From: Maribacter cobaltidurans
Lineage (GTDB): Bacteria > Bacteroidota > Bacteroidia > Flavobacteriales > Flavobacteriaceae
NCBI RefSeq assembly: GCF_002269385.1
Contig: NZ_CP022957.1
Location: forward strand, 2,905,001 to 2,969,000
Direction of reading: 5' to 3'
Length of the DNA stretch: 64,000 nt
This document shows positions 36,597-46,114 of this stretch, one piece after another; positions within the stretch are counted from its first letter, which is position 1; each line of letters starts with the position of its first letter. The notes beneath the pieces are model-generated. The model saw nothing but the letters and a program-made list of their open reading frames with translations, ran no database searches and was not told the origin of the DNA. The position numbers and the translations under genes are program-made.

Positions 36597-36780
36597 GATG
36601 CCGATTCATTTCTCCAAAAAAACACTGGATTTCTATTTTTTGTTAAGGGTATAATTTCTTCTTGCTTTTGTTTCTATTATTTTCATCCATTCATTTATAT
36701 GTGTATTTTTGTTCTCTTGTGATGTACTTCTTGAACATTGCTTTTGATTCCGTTTAATTTGTATTAAATTTTAAAAATCG

Positions 36781-37779
36781 ATGGAAAAAATCACCAAGGA
36801 AACTTATTTGAAATGGTACGAGGACATGCTGTTTTGGCGCAAGTTTGAGGACAAGCTAGCTGCTGTGTATATCCAACAAAAGGTAAGAGGTTTTCTTCAT
36901 TTGTACAATGGTCAAGAGGCTGTTTTGGCTGGTGCATTGCATGCAATGGATTTGACCAAGGACAGAATGATCACTGCCTATAGAAATCATGTTCAGCCCA
37001 TAGGAATGGGTGTGGACCCCAGAAAGGTGATGGCAGAATTATATGGTAAAGTTACAGGAACCTCCAAAGGTATGGGGGGGTCCATGCACATATTTTCCAA
37101 AGAACATCGTTTTCATGGAGGCCATGGTATCGTAGGAGGACAGATTCCATTGGGGGCAGGAATGGCCTTTGGAGATAAATATCATGGTAGTGATGCTGTT
37201 ACGCTTTGTTATATGGGCGATGGAGCCGTAAGACAGGGATCTCTTCATGAAACTTTTAACTTGGCCATGCTTTGGCAATTGCCAGTAGTATTTGTTTGTG
37301 AAAACAACGGATATGCCATGGGAACTTCCGTAGCAAGAACTTCGTTTTCTACAGATATCTGGAAGTTAGGTTTAGGATATGAAATGCCTTGTGGACCTGT
37401 AGATGGAATGAATCCTGTTACTGTGGCCCAAGAAATGAGCAAGGCCATAGAAAGAGCACGTTCTGGGGGTGGTCCTACTTTCTTGGAGATGAAAACCTAC
37501 AGATATAGAGGACATTCCATGTCAGATGCCCAACACTATAGAACCAAGGAGGAAGTTGAAGAGTACAAAAAGATAGATCCGATTACTCAGGTTTTGGATA
37601 TAATAAAGGAGAAAAAGTACGCAACTGACGAGGAAATAAAGAAAATAGATAAAAGGGTTAAGGATTTGGTCAAGGAATGTGAGGAATTTGCTGAAAAATC
37701 TGATTACCCTCCAGTACAGCAATTGTACGATATGGTATACGAACAAGAGGATTTTCCATTCGTTCAACATAAATTGTAA
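36781..37779 (+). CDS. pdhA: Pyruvate dehydrogenase E1 component, alpha subunit
   Basis: A 332-residue E1 alpha subunit that, with E1 beta (58230-59207), decarboxylates pyruvate using thiamine diphosphate and acetylates the lipoyl groups of E2. The thiamine motif is GDGAVRQGSLHETFNLAMLW at about 146-165, continuing to VVFVCENN. TYRYRGHSMSDAQHYRTKEE near 240-260 is the phosphorylation-loop region. It is separated from pdhC by 4 bases, so the two are co-translated. In this organism E1 beta is encoded about 20 kb away. Confidence 0.95.
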   Translation: MEKITKETYLKWYEDMLFWRKFEDKLAAVYIQQKVRGFLHLYNGQEAVLAGALHAMDLTKDRMITAYRNHVQPIGMGVDPRKVMAELYGKVTGTSKGMGGSMHIFSKEHRFHGGHGIVGGQIPLGAGMAFGDKYHGSDAVTLCYMGDGAVRQGSLHETFNLAMLWQLPVVFVCENNGYAMGTSVARTSFSTDIWKLGLGYEMPCGPVDGMNPVTVAQEMSKAIERARSGGGPTFLEMKTYRYRGHSMSDAQHYRTKEEVEEYKKIDPITQVLDIIKEKKYATDEEIKKIDKRVKDLVKECEEFAEKSDYPPVQQLYDMVYEQEDFPFVQHKL

Positions 37780-37783
37780 TTAA

Positions 37784-39448
37784 ATGGCAGAAGTAATTAA
37801 TATGCCGCGACTAAGCGATACCATGGAAGAAGGTACCGTGGCTAAGTGGTTGAAAAAGGTAGGAGACAAAGTAGAAGAAGGGGATATATTGGCCGAGATT
37901 GAAACGGATAAGGCAACCATGGAGTTTGAGTCATTTCATGAAGGGACCTTGCTTCATATAGGTATTGAAGAGGGCGATGGTGCTCCTGTAGATAGTTTAT
38001 TGGCTATCATTGGGGAGGAAGGAGAGGATATTTCCGGACTATTGAAAGGTGATAGCGGTAAAGAAAATAAGGAGGAAACCACTTCGGATAAAGCGGAGGA
38101 AACGACAGATGACTCTTCCAAAGATGAAGAGGGTGAGCCGGAAGAGGCCTCAAGTGGAGATATTCCAGATGGGGTTGAAATAGTGAAGATGCCCCGTCTT
38201 AGCGATACTATGGAGGAAGGTACGGTAGCCAGTTGGTTGAAAAAAGTTGGTGATGATGTCGAGGAAGGAGATATTTTGGCTGAAATCGAAACGGACAAAG
38301 CGACCATGGAATTCGAGTCTTTCTATTCCGGTAAATTACTTCATATAGGTATTCAAGAAGGGGAATCCGCACCTGTAGACTCCGTCCTTGCTGTTATAGG
38401 ACCAGAAGGAACCGATGTGGATGCTGTTCTCAATGCGAAACCTGGGGCTAAGAAGAGCGCTAAGACTGAAGAAAAGAAGGAAGAAAAATCTAAAACTTCA
38501 GATAAAAAAGAGGTCTCCAGCGAAGCTTCGACTCCAGTAACATCAGATGGAAATCGGATTTTTGCATCGCCTTTGGCTAAAAAAATTGCAGAGGATAAGG
38601 GCATAGACTTATCCAAGGTTTCAGGTTCCGGAGATAATGGAAGAATCATTAAGAAGGATATTGAAAACTTTAAACCGTCTGAAGCTCCCAAAACTGCTCC
38701 AGATTCAGCAAAAGTTGAAAGTCCCGCAAGTTCACCTGCGGTGTCCATGGCAATTCCTGCTGGAGAAGAAGGTGTTGAGGAAACTAAGAATTCTAATATG
38801 CGTAAGGCTATCGCCAAGGCTTTGGGCAATTCCAAATTTACCGCTCCCCACTTTTATTTGACCATTGAAGTGGATATGGACAATGCCATAGCATCAAGGG
38901 CACAAATTAACAGTTTGCCGGATACCAAGGTATCTTTCAATGATATGGTGTTAAAGGCATGTGCCATGGCCTTAAGGAAACATCCACAGGTAAATACTAC
39001 TTGGAATGGAGATACTACAAAGCAATACAAGCATATACATATGGGTGTTGCAGTGGCAGTTGATGAAGGATTGGTAGTGCCTGTTATAAAACATGCGGAT
39101 TTACTTGGTCTCACACAAATAGGAGCTGCTGTTAAGGAATTGGCCGGTAAGGCAAGAAATAAAAAGATTGCTCCTTCTGAAATGGAGGGTAGCACCTTTA
39201 CAGTGTCCAATTTAGGTATGTTCGGTATACAGGAATTTACATCGATTATAAACCAACCTAATTCAGCTATCCTATCCGTAGGTGCCATAGTGGAAAAACC
39301 CGTTGTTAAGAATGGGGAAATAGTGGTTGGAAACACCATGAAACTTACTTTGGCATGCGATCATAGGACAGTTGATGGTGCTGTGGGAGCCCAGTTTTTA
39401 CAGACGCTAAGGTATTTTGTGGAAAATCCGGTAACCATGTTGGCCTAA
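37784..39448 (+). CDS. pdhC: Pyruvate dehydrogenase E2 (dihydrolipoamide acetyltransferase), two lipoyl domains
   Basis: A 554-residue E2 core subunit. Two lipoyl domains are seen, at about 2-78 and 130-206, each with the lipoylated Lys in ETDKATMEFES. Acidic and Ser/Thr-rich linkers separate them. The peripheral-subunit-binding domain is at about 262-302 (FASPLAKKIAEDKGIDLSKV). The catalytic acyltransferase domain follows from about 340, with the HRTVDGAVGAQFL active-site motif near 527. The transcript ends in a clear hairpin at 39474. Confidence 0.95.
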   Translation: MAEVINMPRLSDTMEEGTVAKWLKKVGDKVEEGDILAEIETDKATMEFESFHEGTLLHIGIEEGDGAPVDSLLAIIGEEGEDISGLLKGDSGKENKEETTSDKAEETTDDSSKDEEGEPEEASSGDIPDGVEIVKMPRLSDTMEEGTVASWLKKVGDDVEEGDILAEIETDKATMEFESFYSGKLLHIGIQEGESAPVDSVLAVIGPEGTDVDAVLNAKPGAKKSAKTEEKKEEKSKTSDKKEVSSEASTPVTSDGNRIFASPLAKKIAEDKGIDLSKVSGSGDNGRIIKKDIENFKPSEAPKTAPDSAKVESPASSPAVSMAIPAGEEGVEETKNSNMRKAIAKALGNSKFTAPHFYLTIEVDMDNAIASRAQINSLPDTKVSFNDMVLKACAMALRKHPQVNTTWNGDTTKQYKHIHMGVAVAVDEGLVVPVIKHADLLGLTQIGAAVKELAGKARNKKIAPSEMEGSTFTVSNLGMFGIQEFTSIINQPNSAILSVGAIVEKPVVKNGEIVVGNTMKLTLACDHRTVDGAVGAQFLQTLRYFVENPVTMLA

Positions 39449-39473
39449 TGTAAGATTATTTTAAATACAAAGT

Positions 39474-39505
39474 AAAAGCATCTCTTTTCGGAGATGCTTT
39501 TTTTA
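39474..39505 (+). terminator. Terminator after pdhA-pdhC
   Basis: AAAAGCATCTC-ttttcg-GAGATGCTTTT followed by TTT; ends the pdhAC transcript. Confidence 0.85.
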
Positions 39506-39529
39506 TCTTTATAATTCAAATAAGCATAT

Positions 39530-40573
39530 ATGAGAATCTATCTAAAAATTCTTTTGGTTCTTCTTCTGATCTCTTGCGGTTCTAAAAAGATTCAAACAGA
39601 AACAACATTAAACCCCGAAGGTCCGGATGGATTGAAAGGAAGAATGGTTGCCAATGAGAGTAAGTCATCCCAAGGTACTTCTAAGGACAAGGCTATTGTA
39701 AAAGAGGGTTTTTCAACCCCTGAGGATATTGCAGGTCTTATGGATTATTTAGCATCCGACGAATTACAGGGTAGGGGTTCGGGAACAGAGGGTATTGAAC
39801 TGGCAGCCAATTTCATTGAGAAGCACCTGCGTTCCATTGGTGTAGATCCATATTTTGAAGTGTATAAGGATACCTTGGAAAATTTCGATGGTACCGCATT
39901 TAATGTGGTTGGCGTTTTAGAGGGGAATGATCCCAATTTAAAGGATGAATATATAGTACTTGGGGCACATTATGACCACTTGGGTATAATTAAGCCAGAG
40001 AATGGAGACGATATTGCCAATGGGGCCAATGATAATGCTTCTGGAACCTCTACATTATTGGAGCTGGCAAGATATTTCGGTACTACAAAGTCCAATAAGA
40101 GAAGTCTTATTTTTGCCTTTTTTAGTGCCGAGGAAAAAGGACTACTAGGATCAAGACATTTGGCAAAAAAACTAAAGGAGGAAGGTATTGATATATATGC
40201 CATGCTGAACTATGAAATGGTTGGGGTGCCCATGGTTGGAAAGGACCATTTGGTTTATCTAACTGGGTATGAACTTTCGAATTTAGCGGAGATAAGTAAT
40301 GGATATGCCGGAGAAAAGGTGGTTGGTTTTCTTCCGAAGGCCAAGGAATTCAACCTATTTAAAAGATCCGATAATTATGCATTCCATCAAGAGTTCAACG
40401 TTCCATCACAAACGTACAGCACTTTTGATTTTACTAATTTTCCTTATTACCATAAAGTGGATGATGAAACCACTGAAATGGATTATGAACACATGGCCCA
40501 CATAGTGAATAAAATGATTCCTATCGTTTTTGGAATTACTAATTCTGCGGAAAAGGAAATAAAATATAATTAA
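39530..40573 (+). CDS. M28-family zinc aminopeptidase lipoprotein
   Basis: A 347-residue secreted metallopeptidase of family M28. The lipobox is LLLISCGSKK (Cys about residue 16). Zinc-site motifs are VLGAHYDHLG (His and Asp near 145-152), ANGANDNASGTSTLLELARY near 162-181 and FFSAEEKGLLGSRHLA (catalytic Glu) near 199-214. SDNYAFHQEFNVPSQTYSTF near 285-305 would provide the last His region. It likely trims peptides in the periplasm or on the surface. Its stop overlaps the next ATG by one base. Confidence 0.92.
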   Translation: MRIYLKILLVLLLISCGSKKIQTETTLNPEGPDGLKGRMVANESKSSQGTSKDKAIVKEGFSTPEDIAGLMDYLASDELQGRGSGTEGIELAANFIEKHLRSIGVDPYFEVYKDTLENFDGTAFNVVGVLEGNDPNLKDEYIVLGAHYDHLGIIKPENGDDIANGANDNASGTSTLLELARYFGTTKSNKRSLIFAFFSAEEKGLLGSRHLAKKLKEEGIDIYAMLNYEMVGVPMVGKDHLVYLTGYELSNLAEISNGYAGEKVVGFLPKAKEFNLFKRSDNYAFHQEFNVPSQTYSTFDFTNFPYYHKVDDETTEMDYEHMAHIVNKMIPIVFGITNSAEKEIKYN

Positions 40574-41253
40574 TGGCAAATGTTATTATTACAGGTTCCA
40601 GCCGGGGTATAGGATTTGAAATGGCCAAATTGTTTGCCCTTGAAGGGCATTCCGTTTTGGCACTATCCAGAAATGAGGAGCCCGTTAAAAGTCTAAAAAA
40701 TAATTCTATAAAGACCTTTTCTTTTGATTTGTCGCGTCCTTCCGACTTTGAAAATGTGGAACTATTCATAAAGCGTGAATGGAAAAAGGTAGATATTTTG
40801 ATTAATAATGCTGGCAGCCTTCTAAACAAACCTTTTACCGAAACCTCTTTGGATGAATTTAAAAAGGTGTATGAGGTTAATGTATTTGGGGTTGCGGCCA
40901 TGAGCAGAATGATAATTCCCTATATGAAGAAAAACGGACATATAGTTACAGTTAGTTCCATGGGTGGTGTACAGGGAAGCGTAAAGTTCCCTGGGCTTTC
41001 GGCATATAGTTCCAGTAAGGGTGCCGTAATTACATTAACTGAGCTTTTGGCTGAAGAATATAAAGAAACAGGACCTTCATGTAACGTTCTCGCCCTTGGA
41101 GCCGTGCAGACGGAAATGCTAGAGGAGGCCTTTCCGGGCTATGAAGCTCCAGTGACCGCTTTGGAAATGGCTACTTATATTAAAGATTTTGCACTTACGG
41201 GACATAAACTTTTCAATGGAAAATTGATTCAGGTTTCCAATTCAACCCCTTAA
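40573..41253 (+). CDS. Short-chain dehydrogenase/reductase
   Basis: A 226-residue SDR oxidoreductase. The dinucleotide motif ITGSSRGIGFEMA is near residues 5-17, LINNAGSLLNKP near 76-87, the catalytic Ser in TVSSMGG, and the Tyr-Lys pair in YSSSKGAV near 147-154. No C-terminal specificity feature is evident, so the substrate is unknown. It is coupled to the M28 gene (TAATG overlap). A 93-base gap to the SprT-like gene follows. Confidence 0.88.
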   Translation: MANVIITGSSRGIGFEMAKLFALEGHSVLALSRNEEPVKSLKNNSIKTFSFDLSRPSDFENVELFIKREWKKVDILINNAGSLLNKPFTETSLDEFKKVYEVNVFGVAAMSRMIIPYMKKNGHIVTVSSMGGVQGSVKFPGLSAYSSSKGAVITLTELLAEEYKETGPSCNVLALGAVQTEMLEEAFPGYEAPVTALEMATYIKDFALTGHKLFNGKLIQVSNSTP

Positions 41254-41346
41254 TTTACATTCTTATATTCCAATATTTTCTGTCCAAGCTTTGTTAATGG
41301 AAGTCATTCCGATTAAATTCTTATTTTTTCGGGTATTTTTGTTTTA

Positions 41347-41949
41347 ATGGAACAGGTACTTGGTAAATATTTACCGGAAAGGTCGGTCGATCTTTGTTTA
41401 CAGCTCATAAAGGTCAATGGCGTACACCTTAAAATTGTAAATGAACGGGTTACAAGACATGGGGATTATAGAAGACTTCCAGATGGAAAACATTTGATTA
41501 CCGTGAATGCTACTTTGAACGAATACAGGTTTTTAATAACCCTTGTACATGAAATTGCCCATTTAGTCGCTTTTGAAAAATACGGTCGTAGCATAAAACC
41601 GCATGGAGTGGAATGGAAACGCACTTTTCAATTTTTAATGCTTCCCTTCTTGCGACCTGAAATATTTCCATCCAAATTACTTCCTTTGCTGGCCTTGCAT
41701 TTTAAAAATCCTAAGGCAAGCAGTAGTACAGATGCAAGATTATCCATTGCATTGCAGCAATTTGACAAACATGAAAATAATAAGACCTATGTTTTTCAAT
41801 TGCCTATTGGAAGTATATTTAGGATTTATAATGGCAAACTTTTCAAAAAAGGCAATAAAAGAGTTAAAAGATTTGAATGCGTTGAGGTCAAAACCGGAAG
41901 AGTATATCTTTTTCAGCCCAATGCAGAGGTTGAATTAATAAACAATTAG
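41347..41949 (+). CDS. SprT-like zinc-metalloprotease-domain protein
   Basis: A 200-residue protein with a SprT-like domain. The zinc motif HEIAHLVAFEKYG is at about residues 68-80, with a further His in KPHGVEWKRTF near 88-96. The C-terminal part (VFQLPIGSIFRIYNGKLFKK) has the fold of the zinc-less ribbon found in flavobacterial members. SprT domains are related to the DNA-protein crosslink protease SPRTN. No direct function is known for this subgroup. It ends one base before the ATG of the next gene, so they are likely coupled. Confidence 0.85.
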   Translation: MEQVLGKYLPERSVDLCLQLIKVNGVHLKIVNERVTRHGDYRRLPDGKHLITVNATLNEYRFLITLVHEIAHLVAFEKYGRSIKPHGVEWKRTFQFLMLPFLRPEIFPSKLLPLLALHFKNPKASSSTDARLSIALQQFDKHENNKTYVFQLPIGSIFRIYNGKLFKKGNKRVKRFECVEVKTGRVYLFQPNAEVELINN

Positions 41950-41950
41950 A

Positions 41951-43030
41951 ATGAATAAAAATTATTATGCCGTTTTAATGGCAGGTGGCGTAGGGTCAAG
42001 ATTTTGGCCAATAAGTACTTCAGATTATCCAAAGCAGTTTCATGATATGTTGGGAACAGGAACCACGTTGATTCAAAAAACTTTTCAACGGTTAAATAAA
42101 TTTGTTCCAACTGAAAATATCCTGATTCTTACCAATGAACGATACAATGATTTGGTGTTGGAGCAATTACCTATGGTAAACCAAGATCAGGTAGTATTGG
42201 AACCCGCCATGAGAAACACTGCTCCCTGCATTCTGTATGCGGCACTCAAAATCCAGAAAATGAATCCCAATGGTGTTATGATCGTAGCACCTAGTGATCA
42301 TTGGATAGAGAATGAGGATGCCTTTGCCGCGGATGTGACCGCATGTTTTGATAAATGTGAAAAGGAGGAGGTACTCTGTACTTTGGGCATAAAGCCAACC
42401 TTTCCAAATACAGGTTTCGGATATATTGAGTTTGATAAATCCGATGAAGAACAATTAAAAAAAGTTAATCAGTTCCGCGAAAAACCGGATTATGAAACGG
42501 CAAAGGAATTTTTGGCTCAGGGTAACTTTTTGTGGAATGCCGGTATTTTTATGTGGAGCGTAAAGACCATCGTCCAGGCCTTTGAGAATTTTCAACCTTC
42601 ACAATTTAGTTTGTTTAACAGTGGGATTTCCTGTTTTAATACATCTCAGGAAAAGGATTTTATTGCCAAGAACTACCCCAAAGCTGAAAATATTTCCATT
42701 GACTATGCAATTTTAGAAAAATCAAAGGCCATCTATGTTTTGGAAGCTACATTTGATTGGAACGATTTGGGAACTTGGGGTTCTTTATTCGACAAGTTGA
42801 ATAAGGATAGTATGGGAAATGCCGTGGTCAACGCCAAGTTGTTGGCAGAAGAATCTACGGGTAATATGATTCGATCGCCCAAGGATAAGATTGTTGTAGT
42901 TGACGGGCTAAAGGATTATATCATCGTGGATAAGGAAGATGTACTTTTGATTTATCCAAAAGCCAAGGAACAGGATATAAAAAAGGTCTTAAATTCGGTT
43001 AAGGAAAACTTCGGTGAAAAGTACGCATAG
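41951..43030 (+). CDS. Mannose-1-phosphate guanylyltransferase
   Basis: A 359-residue nucleotidyltransferase that makes GDP-mannose from mannose-1-phosphate and GTP for surface-sugar synthesis. Motifs: LMAGGVGSRFWPISTSDYPK (residues 9-28, nucleotide binding), VAPSDHWIENEDAF near 113-126, the substrate motif FREKPD near 174-179 and LWNAGIFMWS near 194-203. The protein lacks the C-terminal isomerase domain of bifunctional enzymes. It belongs to the core genome and is unlinked to the island, although both touch mannose. Confidence 0.92.
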   Translation: MNKNYYAVLMAGGVGSRFWPISTSDYPKQFHDMLGTGTTLIQKTFQRLNKFVPTENILILTNERYNDLVLEQLPMVNQDQVVLEPAMRNTAPCILYAALKIQKMNPNGVMIVAPSDHWIENEDAFAADVTACFDKCEKEEVLCTLGIKPTFPNTGFGYIEFDKSDEEQLKKVNQFREKPDYETAKEFLAQGNFLWNAGIFMWSVKTIVQAFENFQPSQFSLFNSGISCFNTSQEKDFIAKNYPKAENISIDYAILEKSKAIYVLEATFDWNDLGTWGSLFDKLNKDSMGNAVVNAKLLAEESTGNMIRSPKDKIVVVDGLKDYIIVDKEDVLLIYPKAKEQDIKKVLNSVKENFGEKYA

Positions 43031-43032
43031 CT

Positions 43033-44502
43033 ATGGAAGAAAAATTCGGTCAAGATAATGTTACCCCAACGGACAACACCCCAGATAGTGGAGATGAGGT
43101 AAAAAAGGATTTTCAGGGACTTCTTGGAAGCATAAAGAAATTCCTTTCGGAACTCTTGGATATTAGGACCAATACGGACCAAGATGCCACCAAGGAGGCT
43201 ATAATAGCCGATATCCCATTTAAGGGTCACACCTCTTGGATTCTTATCTGTTCTATTTTTATAGCCTCAATCGGCTTGAATGCAAACTCTACGGCCGTGG
43301 TTATTGGTGCCATGTTAATTTCTCCGCTTATGGGCCCAATTTTGGGTATAGGTATGTCCGTAGGAATCAATGACATCGACACACTCAAGAGGTCTTTGAA
43401 GAACTTTGGTGTTATGGTGGTGCTAAGTGTATTGACGGCCTTTTTGTTCTTTAAATTTTTCCCCTTACGTGACGAGTCTTCTGAGCTTTTGGCAAGGACG
43501 GCACCGGACATCCGTGATGTGCTGATCGCGTTCTTTGGTGGATTGGCCTTAGTAATCGCCAGGGCGAAAAAAGGAACTATTGCCAGTGTTATATTCGGTG
43601 TGGCGATCGCCACTGCGTTGATGCCGCCTTTATGTACTGTTGGTTTTGGTCTAGCGATTGGCAACTTGGACTATGCCAGCGGCGCTATGTATTTATTTAC
43701 CATCAATACGATTTTTATTGCATTGGCTACCTTTTTGGTGATTAAGTTGTTGCGTTTTCCCATGGTCCGTTATGTAAATTCCAAAAGGCGAAGATTAATA
43801 GCCAGATTGGCATCTGTTCTGGCCATTGCGGTAATGATACCTGCAGGTATTACGTTTTGGAACGCATTGCAGGAATCCCTTTTTAGGAAACAAGCCAATA
43901 TTTTCATAGATGAAAATGTTGCTCCTTATCAATTTTCTGGGCAGGGACGGTTTCTGGAAGATTTCACCGACTTGGAATACAACAATGGGGAAAATTCTGT
44001 CATCGAATTGGTATTCATGGGCAATGAGGCCATTCCAGATAATATAATTGCCACTTGGCGAACTCAATTAGAGGATAATCCCAGGTTAAAGGATACGGAT
44101 TTACAAATAATCCAAGGAGGCCAGAGCGAAGAGATCAATCAGCTCAAGTACATAAACGAACTTTACGAAACACAAAAAAATCAATTGAGCAATAAAGATG
44201 AAAAAATCGCCTTTTTGGAAGGGGAATTGTCAAGATTGAGTAAAAGTGCAGTAGGTCAGATTCCGTTTAAGGAAATTAGTATGGAGGCCAAAACGAACTA
44301 CGAAAATCTTGCTCGACTGGGTTACTCATATTTAATCGCTACAAATTTTGAAAAAACCGATACCATACCCATTTTTGAAATTACTTGGAAAAAGGAGGCA
44401 AAAAGAAATGAAACGGTTAAAGATGGTCAAAAGTTATTAGAGTGGCTAAAACTTCGTTTAAACAATAATAAAATTCAGGTAAAAGAGGTTGTAGCGGACT
44501 AG
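43033..44502 (+). CDS. DUF389-family membrane protein
   Basis: A 489-residue inner-membrane protein. Residues about 70-275 form the hydrophobic DUF389 core, with SIGLNANSTAVVIGAMLISP, LMGPILGIGMSVGINDIDTL and ATALMPPLCTVGFGLAIGN, which are typical of the family. The C-terminal 200 residues are soluble and include a coiled-coil-like stretch near 378-400 (YINELYETQKNQLSNKDEKI). No function is established for the family. It starts 2 bases after the guanylyltransferase stop and ends convergent with the MlaF-like gene, overlapping it by 4 bases. Confidence 0.88.
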   Translation: MEEKFGQDNVTPTDNTPDSGDEVKKDFQGLLGSIKKFLSELLDIRTNTDQDATKEAIIADIPFKGHTSWILICSIFIASIGLNANSTAVVIGAMLISPLMGPILGIGMSVGINDIDTLKRSLKNFGVMVVLSVLTAFLFFKFFPLRDESSELLARTAPDIRDVLIAFFGGLALVIARAKKGTIASVIFGVAIATALMPPLCTVGFGLAIGNLDYASGAMYLFTINTIFIALATFLVIKLLRFPMVRYVNSKRRRLIARLASVLAIAVMIPAGITFWNALQESLFRKQANIFIDENVAPYQFSGQGRFLEDFTDLEYNNGENSVIELVFMGNEAIPDNIIATWRTQLEDNPRLKDTDLQIIQGGQSEEINQLKYINELYETQKNQLSNKDEKIAFLEGELSRLSKSAVGQIPFKEISMEAKTNYENLARLGYSYLIATNFEKTDTIPIFEITWKKEAKRNETVKDGQKLLEWLKLRLNNNKIQVKEVVAD

Positions 44503-45266
44503 TTTCTCTCTTCAATGTACATCTGTCTAACTTTCTTAAAGAGATCGGATGAGTAGACAAAATTGGTAACGGCCTCGTTATCGGTTTTGAAAATTTCGTT
44601 TTTACTTCCTTCCCATTCTTTAAGGCCGTCTTTTAGAAAAAGGATTTTTTCCCCTATTTGCATCACGGAGTTCATGTCGTGGGTGTTGATTACCGTGGTA
44701 ATATCATATTCTTCGGTAATTTCTTTTATAAGATCATCTATTAAAATAGCCGTTTTAGGGTCTAGTCCTGAATTGGGTTCATCGCAAAACAAATATTTTG
44801 GGTTCATGACGATGGCCCTTGCTATGGCCACGCGTTTTTGCATTCCCCCTGAAATTTCCGCTGGAAACTTATTGTGTGCGTCGACAAGGTTAACACGCTT
44901 TAGAACGGTATTCACCCGGTCGTCCATTTCTGATTGGGATTGTTTGGTGAACATTTCCAAGGGAAACTTGACATTTCCTTCTACCGTCATACTATCGAAT
45001 AATGCACTGCCTTGGAAAACCATTCCCATTTCCTGCCTAAGATTTCTTTTTTCATTCTCGCTAAGGCTCGAGTAGTCTTTTCCATCGTAAACAATACTGC
45101 CAACTTCCGGGGCGAAAAGACCTAGAAGGCATTTTAGGAATACGGTTTTTCCAGAACCACTTTGCCCAATGATCAGATTGGTTTTACCTTTTTCAAAAGT
45201 GGTGGAAATCCCTTTTAATATATGGGCATCACCAAAGGATTTATGTATGTCGTTCACTTCTATCAT
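44499..45266 (-). CDS. ABC transporter ATP-binding protein (MlaF-like)
   Basis: A 255-residue ATPase that I start at ATG 45266 (MIEVNDIHKSFGDAHILKGI). An upstream in-frame start at 45326 would lie inside the permease gene. Walker A is GQSGSGKTVFLK near 34-45, the signature motif ISGGMQKRVAIARAI near 140-154 and Walker B YLFCDEPNSGLD near 161-172. Its start overlaps the permease stop by one base (TAATG). With the MlaE-like permease it forms the inner-membrane part of a phospholipid or hydrophobic-substrate transporter. The MlaD-type substrate protein is not next to it. Confidence 0.92.
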   Translation of the reverse strand: MIEVNDIHKSFGDAHILKGISTTFEKGKTNLIIGQSGSGKTVFLKCLLGLFAPEVGSIVYDGKDYSSLSENEKRNLRQEMGMVFQGSALFDSMTVEGNVKFPLEMFTKQSQSEMDDRVNTVLKRVNLVDAHNKFPAEISGGMQKRVAIARAIVMNPKYLFCDEPNSGLDPKTAILIDDLIKEITEEYDITTVINTHDMNSVMQIGEKILFLKDGLKEWEGSKNEIFKTDNEAVTNFVYSSDLFKKVRQMYIEERN

Positions 45267-46003
45267 TAGCCGAGTAGGAGTTGGGTTAGTATATAATTCA
45301 GAATGATAATGACAACACTGGTCCAAACAAATGATGTCGTACTTGCTTTCCCAACTTCAAGTGCTCCACCTTTCATATAATAACCGTGAAAGGAAGGTAT
45401 AGTTGCTATGATAAATGCAAAAATCAGGGTTTTAATAAAGGCATAGGCAATATGGAACGGGACGAAATCCGTCTGTAAACCGGCTACGAAATCCGCACTT
45501 GTCAAGAAACCTCCGAAAACTCCGGCCAACCACCCTCCAAAAATACCCACATACATGGAAATGGCTATTGCGAAAGGATAAAATAGCATGGCTATAATTT
45601 TGGGAAAAACCAGATAATTCAGGGAATTAACACCCATGACTTCCAAAGCATCAATTTGTTCCGTTACTCGCATCGTTCCTATACTTGAAGTAATGTAGGA
45701 CCCCACTTTACCGGCCATAATAATAGATACAAAAGTTGGGGCAAATTCAAGTATTACGGATTGTCTGGTGGCAAATCCTATTAAGCTTCTGGGAATAATG
45801 GGATTTGTCAGATTTAAGGCTGTTTGAATGGCAACAACGGCACCAATGAAAAAGGAAATGAAAATGATAATTCCTAAAGACCCATAAACAAGTTCATCTA
45901 TTTCTTTTAATATCAAGGACTTCATTATACGCCATTTGGTAGGTTTTCTAAAAACCTCTACGACCATCATGGAATAGCTGCCAATCGACGCTAAATAGTT
46001 CAT
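45266..46003 (-). CDS. MlaE-family ABC permease
   Basis: A 245-residue permease of the MlaE/YrbE family with five to six membrane segments. The conserved LEFAPTFVSIIMAGKVGSYI at about 91-110 and TEQIDALEVMGVNSLNYLVF at about 120-139 are typical family motifs. It moves lipids between membranes together with the following ATPase. Transcribed divergently from the PafA-like phosphatase. Confidence 0.93.
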   Translation of the reverse strand: MNYLASIGSYSMMVVEVFRKPTKWRIMKSLILKEIDELVYGSLGIIIFISFFIGAVVAIQTALNLTNPIIPRSLIGFATRQSVILEFAPTFVSIIMAGKVGSYITSSIGTMRVTEQIDALEVMGVNSLNYLVFPKIIAMLFYPFAIAISMYVGIFGGWLAGVFGGFLTSADFVAGLQTDFVPFHIAYAFIKTLIFAFIIATIPSFHGYYMKGGALEVGKASTTSFVWTSVVIIILNYILTQLLLG

Positions 46004-46114
46004 TCTTTAAAAATAGATTTCTTATCGTAAAAATAACAATAAAGGATTTGATTTAACTTCCATTTCATTTTTAAAGGGGTATTTTCTTTATTTTTACATC
46101 TTAATATTTTAAGT